Of a stretch of DNA of 64,000 nucleotides, positions 44,953 to 55,320 are shown piece by piece. Below the pieces are notes generated by a model. That model was not told the origin of the DNA. It did not search any database and saw only the letters and a list, made by a program, of their open reading frames with translations. Source of the stretch: Perkinsus olseni (Eukaryota > Perkinsozoa > Perkinsida). Made by a program: the position numbers and the translations under genes. The stretch is taken from positions 56,119 to 120,118 of the forward strand of contig JABANN010000028.1 of the NCBI GenBank assembly GCA_013115125.1, written 5' to 3'. Position 1 is the stretch's first letter. Each line of letters starts with the position of its first letter.

Positions 44953-47396
44953 ATGAGGCGATCCTCTAAACGACATAGTCGAAGGTTGAGTGGAACACCG
45001 AAAGGGGAAGTTGATGATGTGGTAGGGATAGTTTCACCACAGACACCGAGTGGGGCCTTAGCTCAGCCCTGCACTCATTGTGGTATCACCTACTGGTGCG
45101 ATGGCGACGAGATGCTACTTTGTGATGGACCTGGGTGTACCGGCGCCTACCATCTGAGGTGCTCAGCACAAGCACAGTTCCAATATGAATATCCTGCATC
45201 AGATGCACTCGGCCAATTCTTGCATCGATGCCAACCACACCTACGTGGCTTTGCCCTTCCTGTGAGGTGAAGCACTCGGACTCATCCAGGACAGCGAAAA
45301 AGCAGAGTGAGTCGGATCGTCTCTGGTTATAACTAAGAAGGAGTCTTCTATTATTACGCTCAGACGATGATGACATGGATGTAGCTTGTGAGAAATGCCA
45401 GCTCCGATGGTGGTGGGAAGGCAACGAGATCATACTTTGTGCCCGGTAAGCTTTACCACTGGCCTTTCCGACCCCGAAAGACCCGCCTTCGAGGTATGAT
45501 TCTCACGGCTGTCATGCGGGGTGTCATCTTAAATGCCATCGGCCAAAGCTCACCACAATACCAGAGGGTGAATGGTAAGGCCTCCGCCGCTATGGGACAG
45601 CTGTTGCCTACCGCATCCTCATACTGAGTCCTTCGTAGGCTCTGTGCCAAGCACGCTCCTGAGGTCAGAACTGAGCTGGGCGTAGGAAGGGCAGGACCCG
45701 AGCTCCGGCCCAGAGTGCCAGAAGAGCGTTGCGCGGTGCCCAGTCGTGCGTGGCTGAAGGGACATTGTGAAGATGCAGGGCAGCCTCTTTGGTAAATATG
45801 ATCCGCCGTATTAATGATGAGGAAGCGTCTCCTGCCACAGGGATGTCGGCTATATGAACGAGTGCCCTGTCTGTGGGCAATGGTTCTCACACAAAGGCTA
45901 CATCGAGCATATCAAGTACAACACACCCATCCAGCCTACCGATGGTAGAGCGTTCCGGTGGCCTGCGTGACCGTCCTCATCCGTCATAGCACGCTAGGTG
46001 TCAGGCAATCGGCTACCAAATAGAGAGATGTCCAACTCGCTCGTCGAGTGGGAGCCAGGGTATCCTGGTTATCCTGGTAGCTACTTCAACTCGGGTTGGT
46101 CGACAGTGATTGAGCCCGTCTCGTGTTTAGGCTTACCCAAGCATGCCTTTCTTCGTATCAATGCAGGCAGTTGCCGTCAGCTGCGTAGCACGCCACCGTG
46201 CCAGGCGAGGTCAATGCTGCGGCAGCATGGTAAGAATGGGAGATCACATCGGCAGCATGAACGCCAGATGTTACCAGGAATTCCACCGAGGAGTATCCGG
46301 CTGGCCACCGCTCTTGTAGGTGTCTGGTTCAACTCGCAGATCTTTCGAGGACGCCTTGGCCCCTTGCTCGATTTGGCGAAGCATAGAGAGGCTCTCCTCG
46401 AGAAGGAGAATGTGAGCATGTACCAATATGACTACTACGCCGGTGAGTGTCGTCTTGGCGTCTCGGTGGTGGTTAGTGTAATGGGTGCAGATGGTCTAAC
46501 TCGGGCATCGGATGTGATTGATGCTGATGGTGTGGATTACCGAGAGCACTTGAACACTCTGAGGGAACATGTGTCCTTCGTAGTGAGAGAGATATTTCCG
46601 GAGTTGTCTGTCACTTACCAAGAGGGGCACGATAAAGTGAGCACGGACTGCCGCTGCTGAATTGCCGCTGCTGAACGTGGGTGACTCAGCCAGGCTGAGA
46701 AGGCTCCCTCAGCTCCTTCTCGACAGGTGCGCTTCTTCAACGGTAGCTACCACACGCCCCTCCATGCCGATCATACGCTTCAACACAGACTAGTCGGCTA
46801 CGACACAACAGACTGCACTCTCTTAACGGTATGGGTGGCCCTCTCGAGGACCAAGAAGGGTGAGTGATTGTTGCAGTTCAAAATCACCTTCGCTCCCCCA
46901 GCTCGTGACGCTCTATGCTTCTACTTGCCCGGTGGGGACTCGACATGTCTGCAAGAAGGCACGGTGGCCTGTATGGTCGACGTGGAGCCCGGCGCCTGCG
47001 CCATGTTCCTCGAGACTACGCCCCACTTCTGTCCGAAGGAAGTACAGCTCTTCATAGCTGGTATCAATCAACCTCATACTCTCAGCAATGCTGGCGGAAA
47101 TATCCCAAGGGATTCCGGGCCTCGGTAGACATGCGCTTCGTCATCTCACCAGCGGGCAAACCCAAACATTTGGGTTCTGAGTTGAAGGAGGAATTGGCGT
47201 CGGACTCCCCAGCAATACGGGTAAGCAACTCGACGACTCGATGCCTCCTTGACAGAGCTGTAGGACTGTCCCCTATGTATGGTGCCGCGGGCCCGGCCTC
47301 CACGGTGGAGAAGTCCGAGAGAAACTTGGTTATTCCGTCAAGAAAGAGAGCCTGTTTTTGGCCTACCAAATTGTAAACGAAGAGAGAAAGTTTAGT
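44953..47396 (+). CDS. Tandem PHD-finger protein fused to a PhyH-like 2-oxoglutarate/Fe(II) oxygenase domain
   Basis: Spliced gene. PHD finger 1 is PCTHCGITYWCDGDEMLLCD, GPGCTGAYHLRC, then TWLCPSC after an intron. PHD finger 2 is ACEKCQLRWWWEGNEIILC, then HGCHAGCHLKCHRP and WLCAKH across introns (about 45385-45655). A CPVCGQWFSHKGYIEH segment (about 45860-45910) is a possible degenerate zinc finger. After a linker, the oxygenase part has VSFVVREIFPELSVTYQEGH, YHTPLHADH (HxD iron motif, about 46748-46775), LLTVWVALS, CFYLPGGDS, TTPHFCPKE (distal His) and FRASVDMRFVI (about 47117-47150). The order HxD...W-ALs...PG...H...R is that of phytanoyl-CoA dioxygenase-like enzymes. A chromatin role is inferred from the PHD fingers. 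That it is one gene rests on lack of a gap, not on continuous exons throughout. Confidence 0.6.
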
Positions 47397-47990
47397 AGGC
47401 TTGGTCTCTGCCAAAGTTCATGCAACTATCACTCTCTCTGTCGTTGTTGTGTTGACGAGTACTCTTCTCAAGAAGTACTCACGCGCCGGAAGCGATGCAT
47501 CCGGTTCAGCCATCGGCCCGATTGGGATAACGCAGACGACCCAGTGAGCGAATCGCCTCCTTATTTGAACTCAGAGTGAACAGGCGATGTGCGTCACGGC
47601 GCAGACGCTGCTATCTGACTGGTCGTCCCGAGTAGTAGCAATTCAACGCCAAATCCATAGCAGTCAATGCTTGGATCTTTCTCGGGATATCGCTTTACCG
47701 CGGCAACGACATGACACGCAGGACGTCGCCGTCGCGATGCTTTCGCTTCCTTTTTTGATCCCTCCCACTCCTCTAAGACTCAACGTTACCTTCACGTTAA
47801 CGATGCAACACGCGAGCGGCGGTCGTGATAGTGATTTCATGGTAACGATTAGTCGGTCAATAAGGCCAACTAGTGAGCTCCTTCGTTATTAAGATATGGC
47901 GATTTTTAGTGCCTACTTGCTACACCAGAAGCAGCTCGCTCCCATTAGCAGTTGACAACTCAAATCCGACATGGTAAACCCAACGGGATT
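47397..47990. other. Interval with no firm gene
   Basis: An open frame at 47587-47892 on the plus strand has no family resemblance. Probably the 3' ends of the converging PHD gene and the following minus-strand gene. Confidence 0.4.
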
Positions 47991-50530
47991 AGACACCAGC
48001 AGCTATGGTCGAGTAGAGCCCACGCAGCACATTCACATGGCCAGCCTTGGAACCGTGAGAAAGATGCTCATCTTGGGAGGTCTCCAAGCCATAATCTAGC
48101 AGGTACCTATGAAGGCATGAGGTTGCTGGGGCCCGGTAGGGATGGTTGAAGGGGAGCACGTACCCGAAGACTTGTTTGGGCACGATACCCTTCAGCTGGC
48201 AAGCGTCCACAACTCGAGCAAAGGAGGCTCTGACCTCTTCAACGTCGATGCGCATGCTGCTCTGCTTCAACTGACACGGCGGCCAACTACCACCAACAGA
48301 GCCGACATTTACTATTGGAAATGACCGCTAACCTCCTCTATTCTGTCCCAGAGAAGCAATGGCCTGCCTAGGACGGAGGCTGCTAGCCACAGGAGGACAA
48401 AGCGACCCTCTGTGGAGACCCCCATGGCCCCCAAAGGAGCTGAGTTAGTTATTGGATACCTGAGGCTACTTTGATCGTGGCTTCACACCGCATCCCTTAC
48501 AGTATCAATGGTGCTGTCAGTGGGAGCGGTGACAACGGATAGCCATCCGCCTGTCCACCGAAGACTCCCCCACCTGAGGCATCAGCTAGCTGACGGAAAC
48601 AGAAACAACTCGCACCTTTCGCGAGAGTGGCCGATGGCACCGACAGGATGAGCCTGAGTGGGGAATCTTAGGTAGCTTCTTGCCGAAGCGGCCCACTCGT
48701 TCAAGGTATCGATGCACTCTGCCGTTCTGCTGATGCCCCCGTCGTCCTTCTTCGCTTTCGACGACTCAGAACGAGGCAGTCTAACGAGGCTGATGATCTC
48801 CCTGTTGGCCAGCGGCAGGCCGGTATCAGGACATGCAGTGGTGGATGGAGAGACGTCGAGCAGGCTGAGAGGCAGCTCACTAGACGGTCCACAACTGCCG
48901 CAGTCACCTTCCACAGCACGTGAAGGAGCCGCCAACACCGGTGATGATTGAGTACCGGCGGCCACCGCAGATCGATATTCCCTCGGGGATGGTGCCTGGG
49001 TATGGACTGCTGCCATGTTGCCGCTGCAGCTGCGACTATTGCCGACCTGTGCTGGTGGGCTCACAAAGCGCCAGAGCCGCGAGAGCCTCCGGATGCCCCA
49101 TAGCGTAGGCTTCTTCCACACCGGTACCCAGGCCAAGGGCATCACCAAAGGGTCTAAGGGGGAGGGGCGATGATGGTCAACCCCCAGCTCGTAACTCAAT
49201 GAATAGCAGCAAGAGAAGAGGGGCTGCTCACTTGTTAGAGGTTAGACCGAGAAGAATCTTCCCGGCCAACTCGTCATCGCTGATGACCCTATTGTAAGGT
49301 AGGAATTGAGGGCATCCACTGCTCTCCACTACCGACTGAGAGCACCCATCAACGGCGGCCAAGTGGTCAGAAATAGTTCTGTGGTACCTTGTCAGTGGAG
49401 GTATCAAATATCCCCACTTTACTGAGCCTAGCAGAACAGGACGACCACCAGTCCTCGTCCAGCCAGCCCTCCGACGGAGGCCTCTTAGGAGCGATGTCCT
49501 CAACGACACGACGAGCAACACGAAGATATGCCTGGAAAGACTTCTTCATAACTTTACGATCAAGGTGGGCCTCATGCTAGAGCCGTAGACGTCACCAGCC
49601 GCTCTACAAGGGCCTACTTCTTTCGAGTTCAACTCCACCAGTTTCTCGTAGGCAGCGTCCTCATACTCGACCCTTTCTTCCACCTCCTCAGCTTCATCTG
49701 CAGCGGCCTCATCACCCGCTTCGGAAGGGGGCTCGACGTTGGCTGGTCTCAGAGGTGCGTATCTGCTGTGAGATTTCGCTAGAGTTCACCATGAGGTCAT
49801 GCTCATCACCCCAATGCCTGCGTGAAGTAATTGAGAAAGCAGGCTAGCTTGTGGCCTTGGGTTGGAACGCTGCTGTTGGAGCGATAGAAGAATCTTTTGA
49901 AATTGGGAGAGGCCAGTCGAGGATCTATCAGCGAATGCCAGCACCACAGGGATGGGCATCGGAGGTCGTACTGGAAGGAAGCAGGCAAAGGAAGCCTGAG
50001 CAGAGGATGTAGAGGCTCAGCCGGCTGGAGATGGTCACGCTGCCGTTACGGCCTGAGACGCGTGTTAAGAGTGTAGTGAAAGAGATCGCCATGGGAACCT
50101 TTAACGAGGAGCTTCGGTCGGTCTCCTTGAAGGGACTCGGGTCCATCCAATACGTAGCGAGACATGGTTGGAAGAACGAAGTCGAAGAAGGCATCATACA
50201 GGTCGGAAGATATGCCTGACTTCACCACCACCACCATCATACTGAGCATCGAGAAGGCCCCGTGACGGACCTCTGAGCTGTTCGAAGAGTGGTACGACAT
50301 CAGCGAAGTAGGAAGGAACTTCCACTTTTGCCGGCAGCGTGTTCTGGTCCTTTTTGCTCCCACCTGGTCGCACTCGGTGAAAGAAGGCTACATGCCCTCC
50401 TACGTTTGCTCTTTCTCCTCGACCCTTCACCTCTGTACGCTTTCATAGCCCTCACATCAAGTGGCGCACAGCCACTGTAGTGAGCCAGATGGCAGAGGAG
50501 CTGCTGGTATCTACTGTGGCAGTCTGCCAT
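47990..50530 (-). CDS. Unknown minus-strand spliced gene
   Basis: Several coding-like exons on the minus strand, read 5' to 3'. First come FADVVPLFEQLRGPSRGLL (about 50250-50310), SDLYDAFFDFVLPTMSRYV (about 50145-50210) and a helical segment near 49.85-49.95 kb. Then a strongly acidic stretch (EAGDEAAADEAEEVEE, about 49665-49725), YLRVARRVVEDIAPKRP and WLDEDWWSSC (about 49430-49535), VISDDELAGKILLGL (about 49235-49280) and a Ser/Pro-rich exon (about 48600-49150). The last is EEVRASFARVVDACQLKGIV (about 48180-48245). Helix-rich, possibly a scaffold. I do not recognise the family, and exon joins are approximate. It may be more than one gene. Confidence 0.4.
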
Positions 50531-50910
50531 TTCCTCAACCCGTGGAGGGGCTCACTCCTCGGGTGTGCGTACCCAACTGCTCTCCTTATCACACACCTAC
50601 ACAGCGTGTCATGCCCCGCGTGGCCTCATGGGAGGTACTTTGGCAAGCTCCTCTGATATTAACTCCCATGATTCCGGATGATCGAAGGGGAGCGCTAGAG
50701 TGGGCGGGCTGATCTTACGGTCAGACATGAAGCCAGTGAGTCGAACTCGCCGCGAAATTCACTGTAACTCTACAAGACCTCGGCCTACTTGATAACTACA
50801 GAACTAATAAAACAGCACAAAATGTTATATACTCTTAGTGAATAAATTGGAGCTCTCCATGATGGTGGAAGATAGGGGACAACGTAGTGCGTGGTGGACA
50901 CGCATCAACC

Positions 50911-51957
50911 TTAGATATCAACTGCGAGCTGCTCAGCAACCTTGATGTTCTCAACTGCTGCCTTGAATTCGAGGAAGGAGAGCTTGCCGTCCATATTCCT
51001 GGGATGGCGAGAGCTACATGATACAGGGGAATTGTGGTAGTACTTATCAGTGTCCCTCATCGTGCGGTCCACCAACTGCTGCAGCTGCTCATCAGCGAGG
51101 TTATCACCGACCATCATCTTCATCACCTAAGAGTCCAACACCAGTTCATCATCACCTCAGTGGTCCTGAAGCCTTGCCTGGAAGAGGTCCCCATTACTGA
51201 TATAACCGTCCTTATCCACATCATAGACCTGAGCAGAATGCCGAGCGTGCCCCCGAATGACTCTGCTCAACTCTTCCACCCGGAAAATTGAACTGCATCT
51301 CTTTTCGAAGTTCGTACGACACGATGAGGTCGTATAACGACGTGATAAATTCTGCGTTCTACGTTCCGAGTGGAGAAAGTCATCTATGCTGCGCTCCTTC
51401 CCTAGCCAGCCAAGCGAGATGTATGAGTCGCTAGCGATGGAACTAATACGGGTTAAAACTCTATCGGGATGGGAAGCTTCACAGCTTGGATAGGCGACGG
51501 TATGTTGTCTCACCTCGAATGCAAACTTGAGTTTCTCCTCCTCATCGGAGCCCACCGCTACTCGAGCCAAACCCACTAGGAACTCTATAAACGATACTGT
51601 ACCTGAGCATGCTACCTGAGTGGCGATGCGATACGCTGCTAAACACTACCATTGCCATCCACGTCAAAAATGCTGACAACCCGCCGGACTAAAGGATTCT
51701 CGGATATCTCCCTCACACCTGCCGTATCCAAGGTTGAAGCGAGGCATTGGCAAATCTGACCCTACCGAGCAGTTCCGATGGATCGAGTTGTCCATTGCCA
51801 TCCTTGTCTAAAGCTTGGAACCTGATGACGACCCCCTCCTTCGTTGTGATGCCTTTCCCAGCCCGTACTACCTGCTGTATAGTCGCCTAATATCTTGCTC
51901 AGTAAAGCTGGCAATAGAATGCATCTCGCTCTTACTTATGGACTGGGAGCCTCCCAT
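50911..51957 (-). CDS. CNB: Calcineurin B (regulatory EF-hand subunit of protein phosphatase 2B)
   Basis: Minus-strand gene of about seven short exons. The start [12 protein letters not shown] has the N-terminal Gly expected for myristoylation. The four EF-hand loops are [12 protein letters not shown] (about 51800), DVDGNGTVSFIE (joined over an intron at about 51600-51645), [12 protein letters not shown] (about 51195-51230) and [12 protein letters not shown] (joined over an intron at about 51000-51045). Linkers match calcineurin B closely, for example [19 protein letters not shown] before the last hand. It would bind calcineurin A and confer calcium-dependent phosphatase activity. Every loop keeps its acidic ligands and central Gly. 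It ends VAEQLAVDI. Introns are 40-60 nt apart from a longer one before the third hand. Confidence 0.93.
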
Positions 51958-52062
51958 GTTGGCAACGACAGGGGTAATAAAACAACAGTCCTGACAGTGG
52001 AAAGCTGACGATACTACACGAACGGCAGCGTGATCGCCTAGGAGCAGGCTCTTGTACCACTA

Positions 52063-52533
52063 AAGGGTGTTTCAAAACCTCGTGAGCACTTTTGAGTAGA
52101 CCGAAGTCAGTGCCGCGTGAGAGTTAGGGATTAAAATTTTGGGGAAATCTTACCAGCATCCTCGTCCATCGGCGTGGCAAATCTCATCGGATTATGTGGA
52201 GCGTGCCTCAAGGAATACCCGTTCAACACGCTCTCGGAAGAGGTTGGCTCAGACGACTTCCCATTCACCCAGGGCCGAAATACTCATGTGGGGGGGGCCG
52301 AGAACATTTTGCAACTCAGCGTGAATCGCGAATCGAAAGTCGTCTGAGCCAGCATCTTTCGTGAGCGCGTTAGACGTTCATATCTGTAGACACGTGGCGC
52401 CTAATTCGATGAGACCTGGCATGCCGATTGATGGGGACGCTGGCCCTAATTACCGAAAATTTTAACCCCTAACTCTCCCGCGGCCCTGACTTCTGTGTAC
52501 TCAAAAGTGCTCACGAGGTTTTGAAACACCCTT
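52063..52533. mobile_element. Foldback MITE, Tc1/mariner-like ends
   Basis: A 471-bp element with terminal inverted repeats of about 78 bp. The left end begins AAGGGTGTTTCAAAACCTCG. The right end is its reverse complement, and I count five mismatches over 78 bp. Both ends are flanked by TA (52061-52062 and 52534-52535), the target duplication of Tc1/mariner elements. An inner inverted pair (GGCTCAGACGACTT near 52245, AAGTCGTCTGAGCC near 52338) lets most of the element fold into a hairpin. No transposase frame, so it is non-autonomous. It lies between the divergently transcribed calcineurin B and MFS transporter genes. Confidence 0.9.
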
Positions 52534-52978
52534 TACAATGGGAGCCGATCTCACCCGATAAACCACGATGGAGGAAAACTCAACAGCCAGGGCACATCAA
52601 AGCTTAGAAACACATATGCTAAGCCCTACAGTGGAAGCGCTATCTTATTTCCGGAGAGAACTCGCTTTATTCAGTCCAATCGCCGCTTCTGCTGCTGCGC
52701 TTCCTGCAATTTTCCTGCGTTGTTAATTTATGTTGCGCCACTTACTGTGGTAGAGTTATAGACCGAGGATACTTTACGGTTTGATAATTAGAAGTAGTAC
52801 ATATAATTCGCGAGCATGGATCCCTGAGGGATCCGAGGGATCTTCCCTCGATGAACTACAGTGCTTTATGAGAGACGTTGCGGCTTCTACCAAGAGTAAA
52901 GAGGGAGGAGGCCGCGTTTAGCTGGAGCGCTTGATGGGGCTGCCTGCGAGTAGTTGGGTTATATATATTCTATTGAAG
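52534..52978. other. Upstream region of the MFS gene
   Basis: No gene seen. A TGAGGGATCCGAGGGATCTTCC direct/inverted short repeat lies near 52825-52848 and an AT-rich stretch (ATATATATTC) near 52961. Promoter function is possible but unproven. Confidence 0.3.
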
Positions 52979-54866
52979 ATGGCACCTAAAATAAAGGAAC
53001 AGGGCACGACAGATGAGGAGTACTGTAAACTGGGATACTACGGCAGGCTGCGATACAGGCTAAGGACCGACCCTCGGAGAGTCGCTGATCTCGGGATGGT
53101 CTTCTCCAGTGTGCTTGTCGAATGGATAGGAGCTACTCTCATGGCGCCCATCACCCCATGGTAGGATAGTTGGGGCTGAATAATGCCATCAAGCATGATT
53201 TAAAGGTACGTGAAGAAGTTGGCACCTAACATGGGTCAGGGGAAGGCCGCCTCGGTACTCATGGCCTCCTATAATATAGGGATGTTCGTCACTTCCCTCT
53301 TCACAGGACCTCTCTCGGATAGGTAGTCAAGGACCTGTACGGCGATACAACTCTGTTAGGCGTGAGATTCTCCCTCTTCAGAGTGGGCCGTCGTCCCGTC
53401 TTCCTCATTGCCCTACTCCTTTACACCGGTGCCCAGTTTGCTGACGCTAACGCCTGGGACCTCGCTAGTCTGGCCGGCTTCAGAGCCCTTGAAGGAGTTC
53501 TCGCTGGTAACACGGCGTCAGCTCCTTACAGAGAACACCATCATCCCTTCAGGCACTCGCCCCGTCATCATAGCGTATCTTAGTGACATCAGTGAGAATG
53601 ATGATATGAAGCTGTATGGTGTGATCATGGGGATCTTTGTCGTCATCGGGCAGCTGCTTGGTCCTGTCATAGGTAAGCTGTGCGGCCTTGAGTTACGGTC
53701 GAGTCTATCTCTCAGGCGGAGCACTCTTGCAATATTCAATGTGGCTGCCATTTTACTTCATGGGTATCCTGGCCGCCGTTCTCCTCTTACTTGAGTTCTT
53801 CTTCCTACGAGAGTCCCTCGTGAAGGATGACAACGGGAAGCTCGTGTCAAGAGCGAAGACGGCCGAAGAGGAAAATATTGAATTCCCGAAGAATAAGTGG
53901 CTCATTCCCACCGTTATTTGCCTGGGGATTGCTGCCTTCTGCAGACAGTAAGCTCAGAGTTCTCATCGGACCTTTCTGTGAAATCCCTCCTTACTCTCAA
54001 GATACGTCTACTTAACATGGAACACCGTTTTCGGTTTACTCGGCGCTGACCGCTTCCACCTCTCCTCATCCGCCAACGGAGTGGTCATGGGCATCCAAGC
54101 CGCAGTGGCCATCGTCGCCAACATCATTTACGTGCCACTTACACGTGAGCTTATCACAGTCAGTTTCCACCGCTTCATCTCTCTGCTGATCGTCAGGTAT
54201 CTTGGTCCCTGCTCGCATTGGGTGCATTGGTCAACTTATGTGTGTCGTTGTTATAGCCGTACCTTGGATATATAACCTCTACGCAGCTGTCTTTCTCGGT
54301 ATGATGGTCAACATCGGCGGTAATACCACATTTCCTTCACTTCATGCTCTGTGCTACCCCATACCATGCCAGGTAACCTCTATTTCGGCGGCTTAGCTTA
54401 CTTTAACGCCGTCATCTCTCCGCCTAAGAGAAGAGGCCTCATCAACTCCCTCGTCATCGCCATGTCCAACGCTGGTAAGTTTCCCTTCTTAGCAGTCGCC
54501 CTTCACTCTCCCTCCAGGTGGTATTTGTGGCCCGCTGCTGGCAGGAGTCCTCTATGACATGAGCCCCGTCCATCACGCGTATCCCTTCTACATGAGCACT
54601 GCTATGGCGGTCATCGGAGGAATCTCTTGTAAGTTGCTTTGCTTGCTACCACTCCTTTCTCAACTCATACCCCAGGTTTCGGTATTGATCGTGGTATCAA
54701 GCACGCCCTCGACCTACGTGCCCAGCTTCAAGTTCAATACAAGTCAACGGACAATAGCACGAAGAGTCCGGTCTCTTCGTCGCCTACCAACTGTTCAGCC
54801 GCTTCTTCCACCGTCACTCCTGCCAGCGGCTCCCAGCCCAGTAATTTCGTGGCGCGTGACGCTTAA
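52979..54866 (+). CDS. Major facilitator superfamily transporter
   Basis: Spliced gene for a 12-helix-type MFS carrier. After a cytosolic start (MAPKIKEQGTTDEEYCKLGY) come a first helix (VFSSVLVEWIGATLMAPITP) and the signature motif A between helices 2 and 3, TGPLSDR|VGRRPVFL, split by an intron (about 53323-53388). Further helices include FLIALLLYTGAQF, YGVIMGIFVVIGQLLGPVIG, FYFMGILAAVLLLLEFFFLR, a charged central loop (KDDNGKLVSRAKTAEEENIE), WLIPTVICLGIAAF, VVMGIQAAVAIVANIIYVPL, VVVIAVPWIYNLYAAVFLGM and YMSTAMAVIGGIS. A Ser/Thr-rich cytosolic tail ends FVARDA. Resembles TetA/multidrug-type carriers; substrate cannot be inferred. Start chosen at 52979; an in-frame Met at 52934 adds a hydrophobic stretch and is an alternative. 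Confidence 0.83.
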
Positions 54867-55320
54867 CATGATTGTGTGTGTACGTTGATACTTCATGGTT
54901 GTTTTTTCTCTTTCTAATATGTTTCTTCTTCCAGTTTTCTCTTCCTGGTTCTACCATCTAGTTCGCAGCTTCCTGGCTTTTTCACCCGACGACAGGTGTC
55001 GTTTCACAGTGCTCTCCTTTTCCGAGATCTACTCAGAGGACTTACCTTGTGTTACAGTAATAATCTCAATCAGGCTAGCCCTACGACGTCTCCAACTCCC
55101 CATCCATATTTGTGGATGGACCCCCGCTCGCTCGACTGAGCACATTTCTTGCAATTTTCATGCAAACTTTTCACGAGGCTGTTGCTGTTTCTGATGAATC
55201 ATCAGTGATGATGATGTTGAGCACCACGATGAATCCTGCATTGGATTCGCGATTGGGAATTTCTGTGCATTCAGTTTTTCTCGGGTGGCTGCTGCTACTA
55301 CTACCGTTGTTTAGCCCACC
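54867..55320. other. Intergenic interval before GRP170
   Basis: T-rich on the plus strand near 54900-54970. No gene, repeat or known regulatory element identified. No perfect ER-stress element recognised by eye. Confidence 0.4.

Noticed and set aside
48582-49199. 205-codon minus-strand frame as a complete single-exon gene
   Set aside because: Flanking exon-like pieces on the same strand suggest it is one exon, with read-through of introns, of a longer unknown gene.
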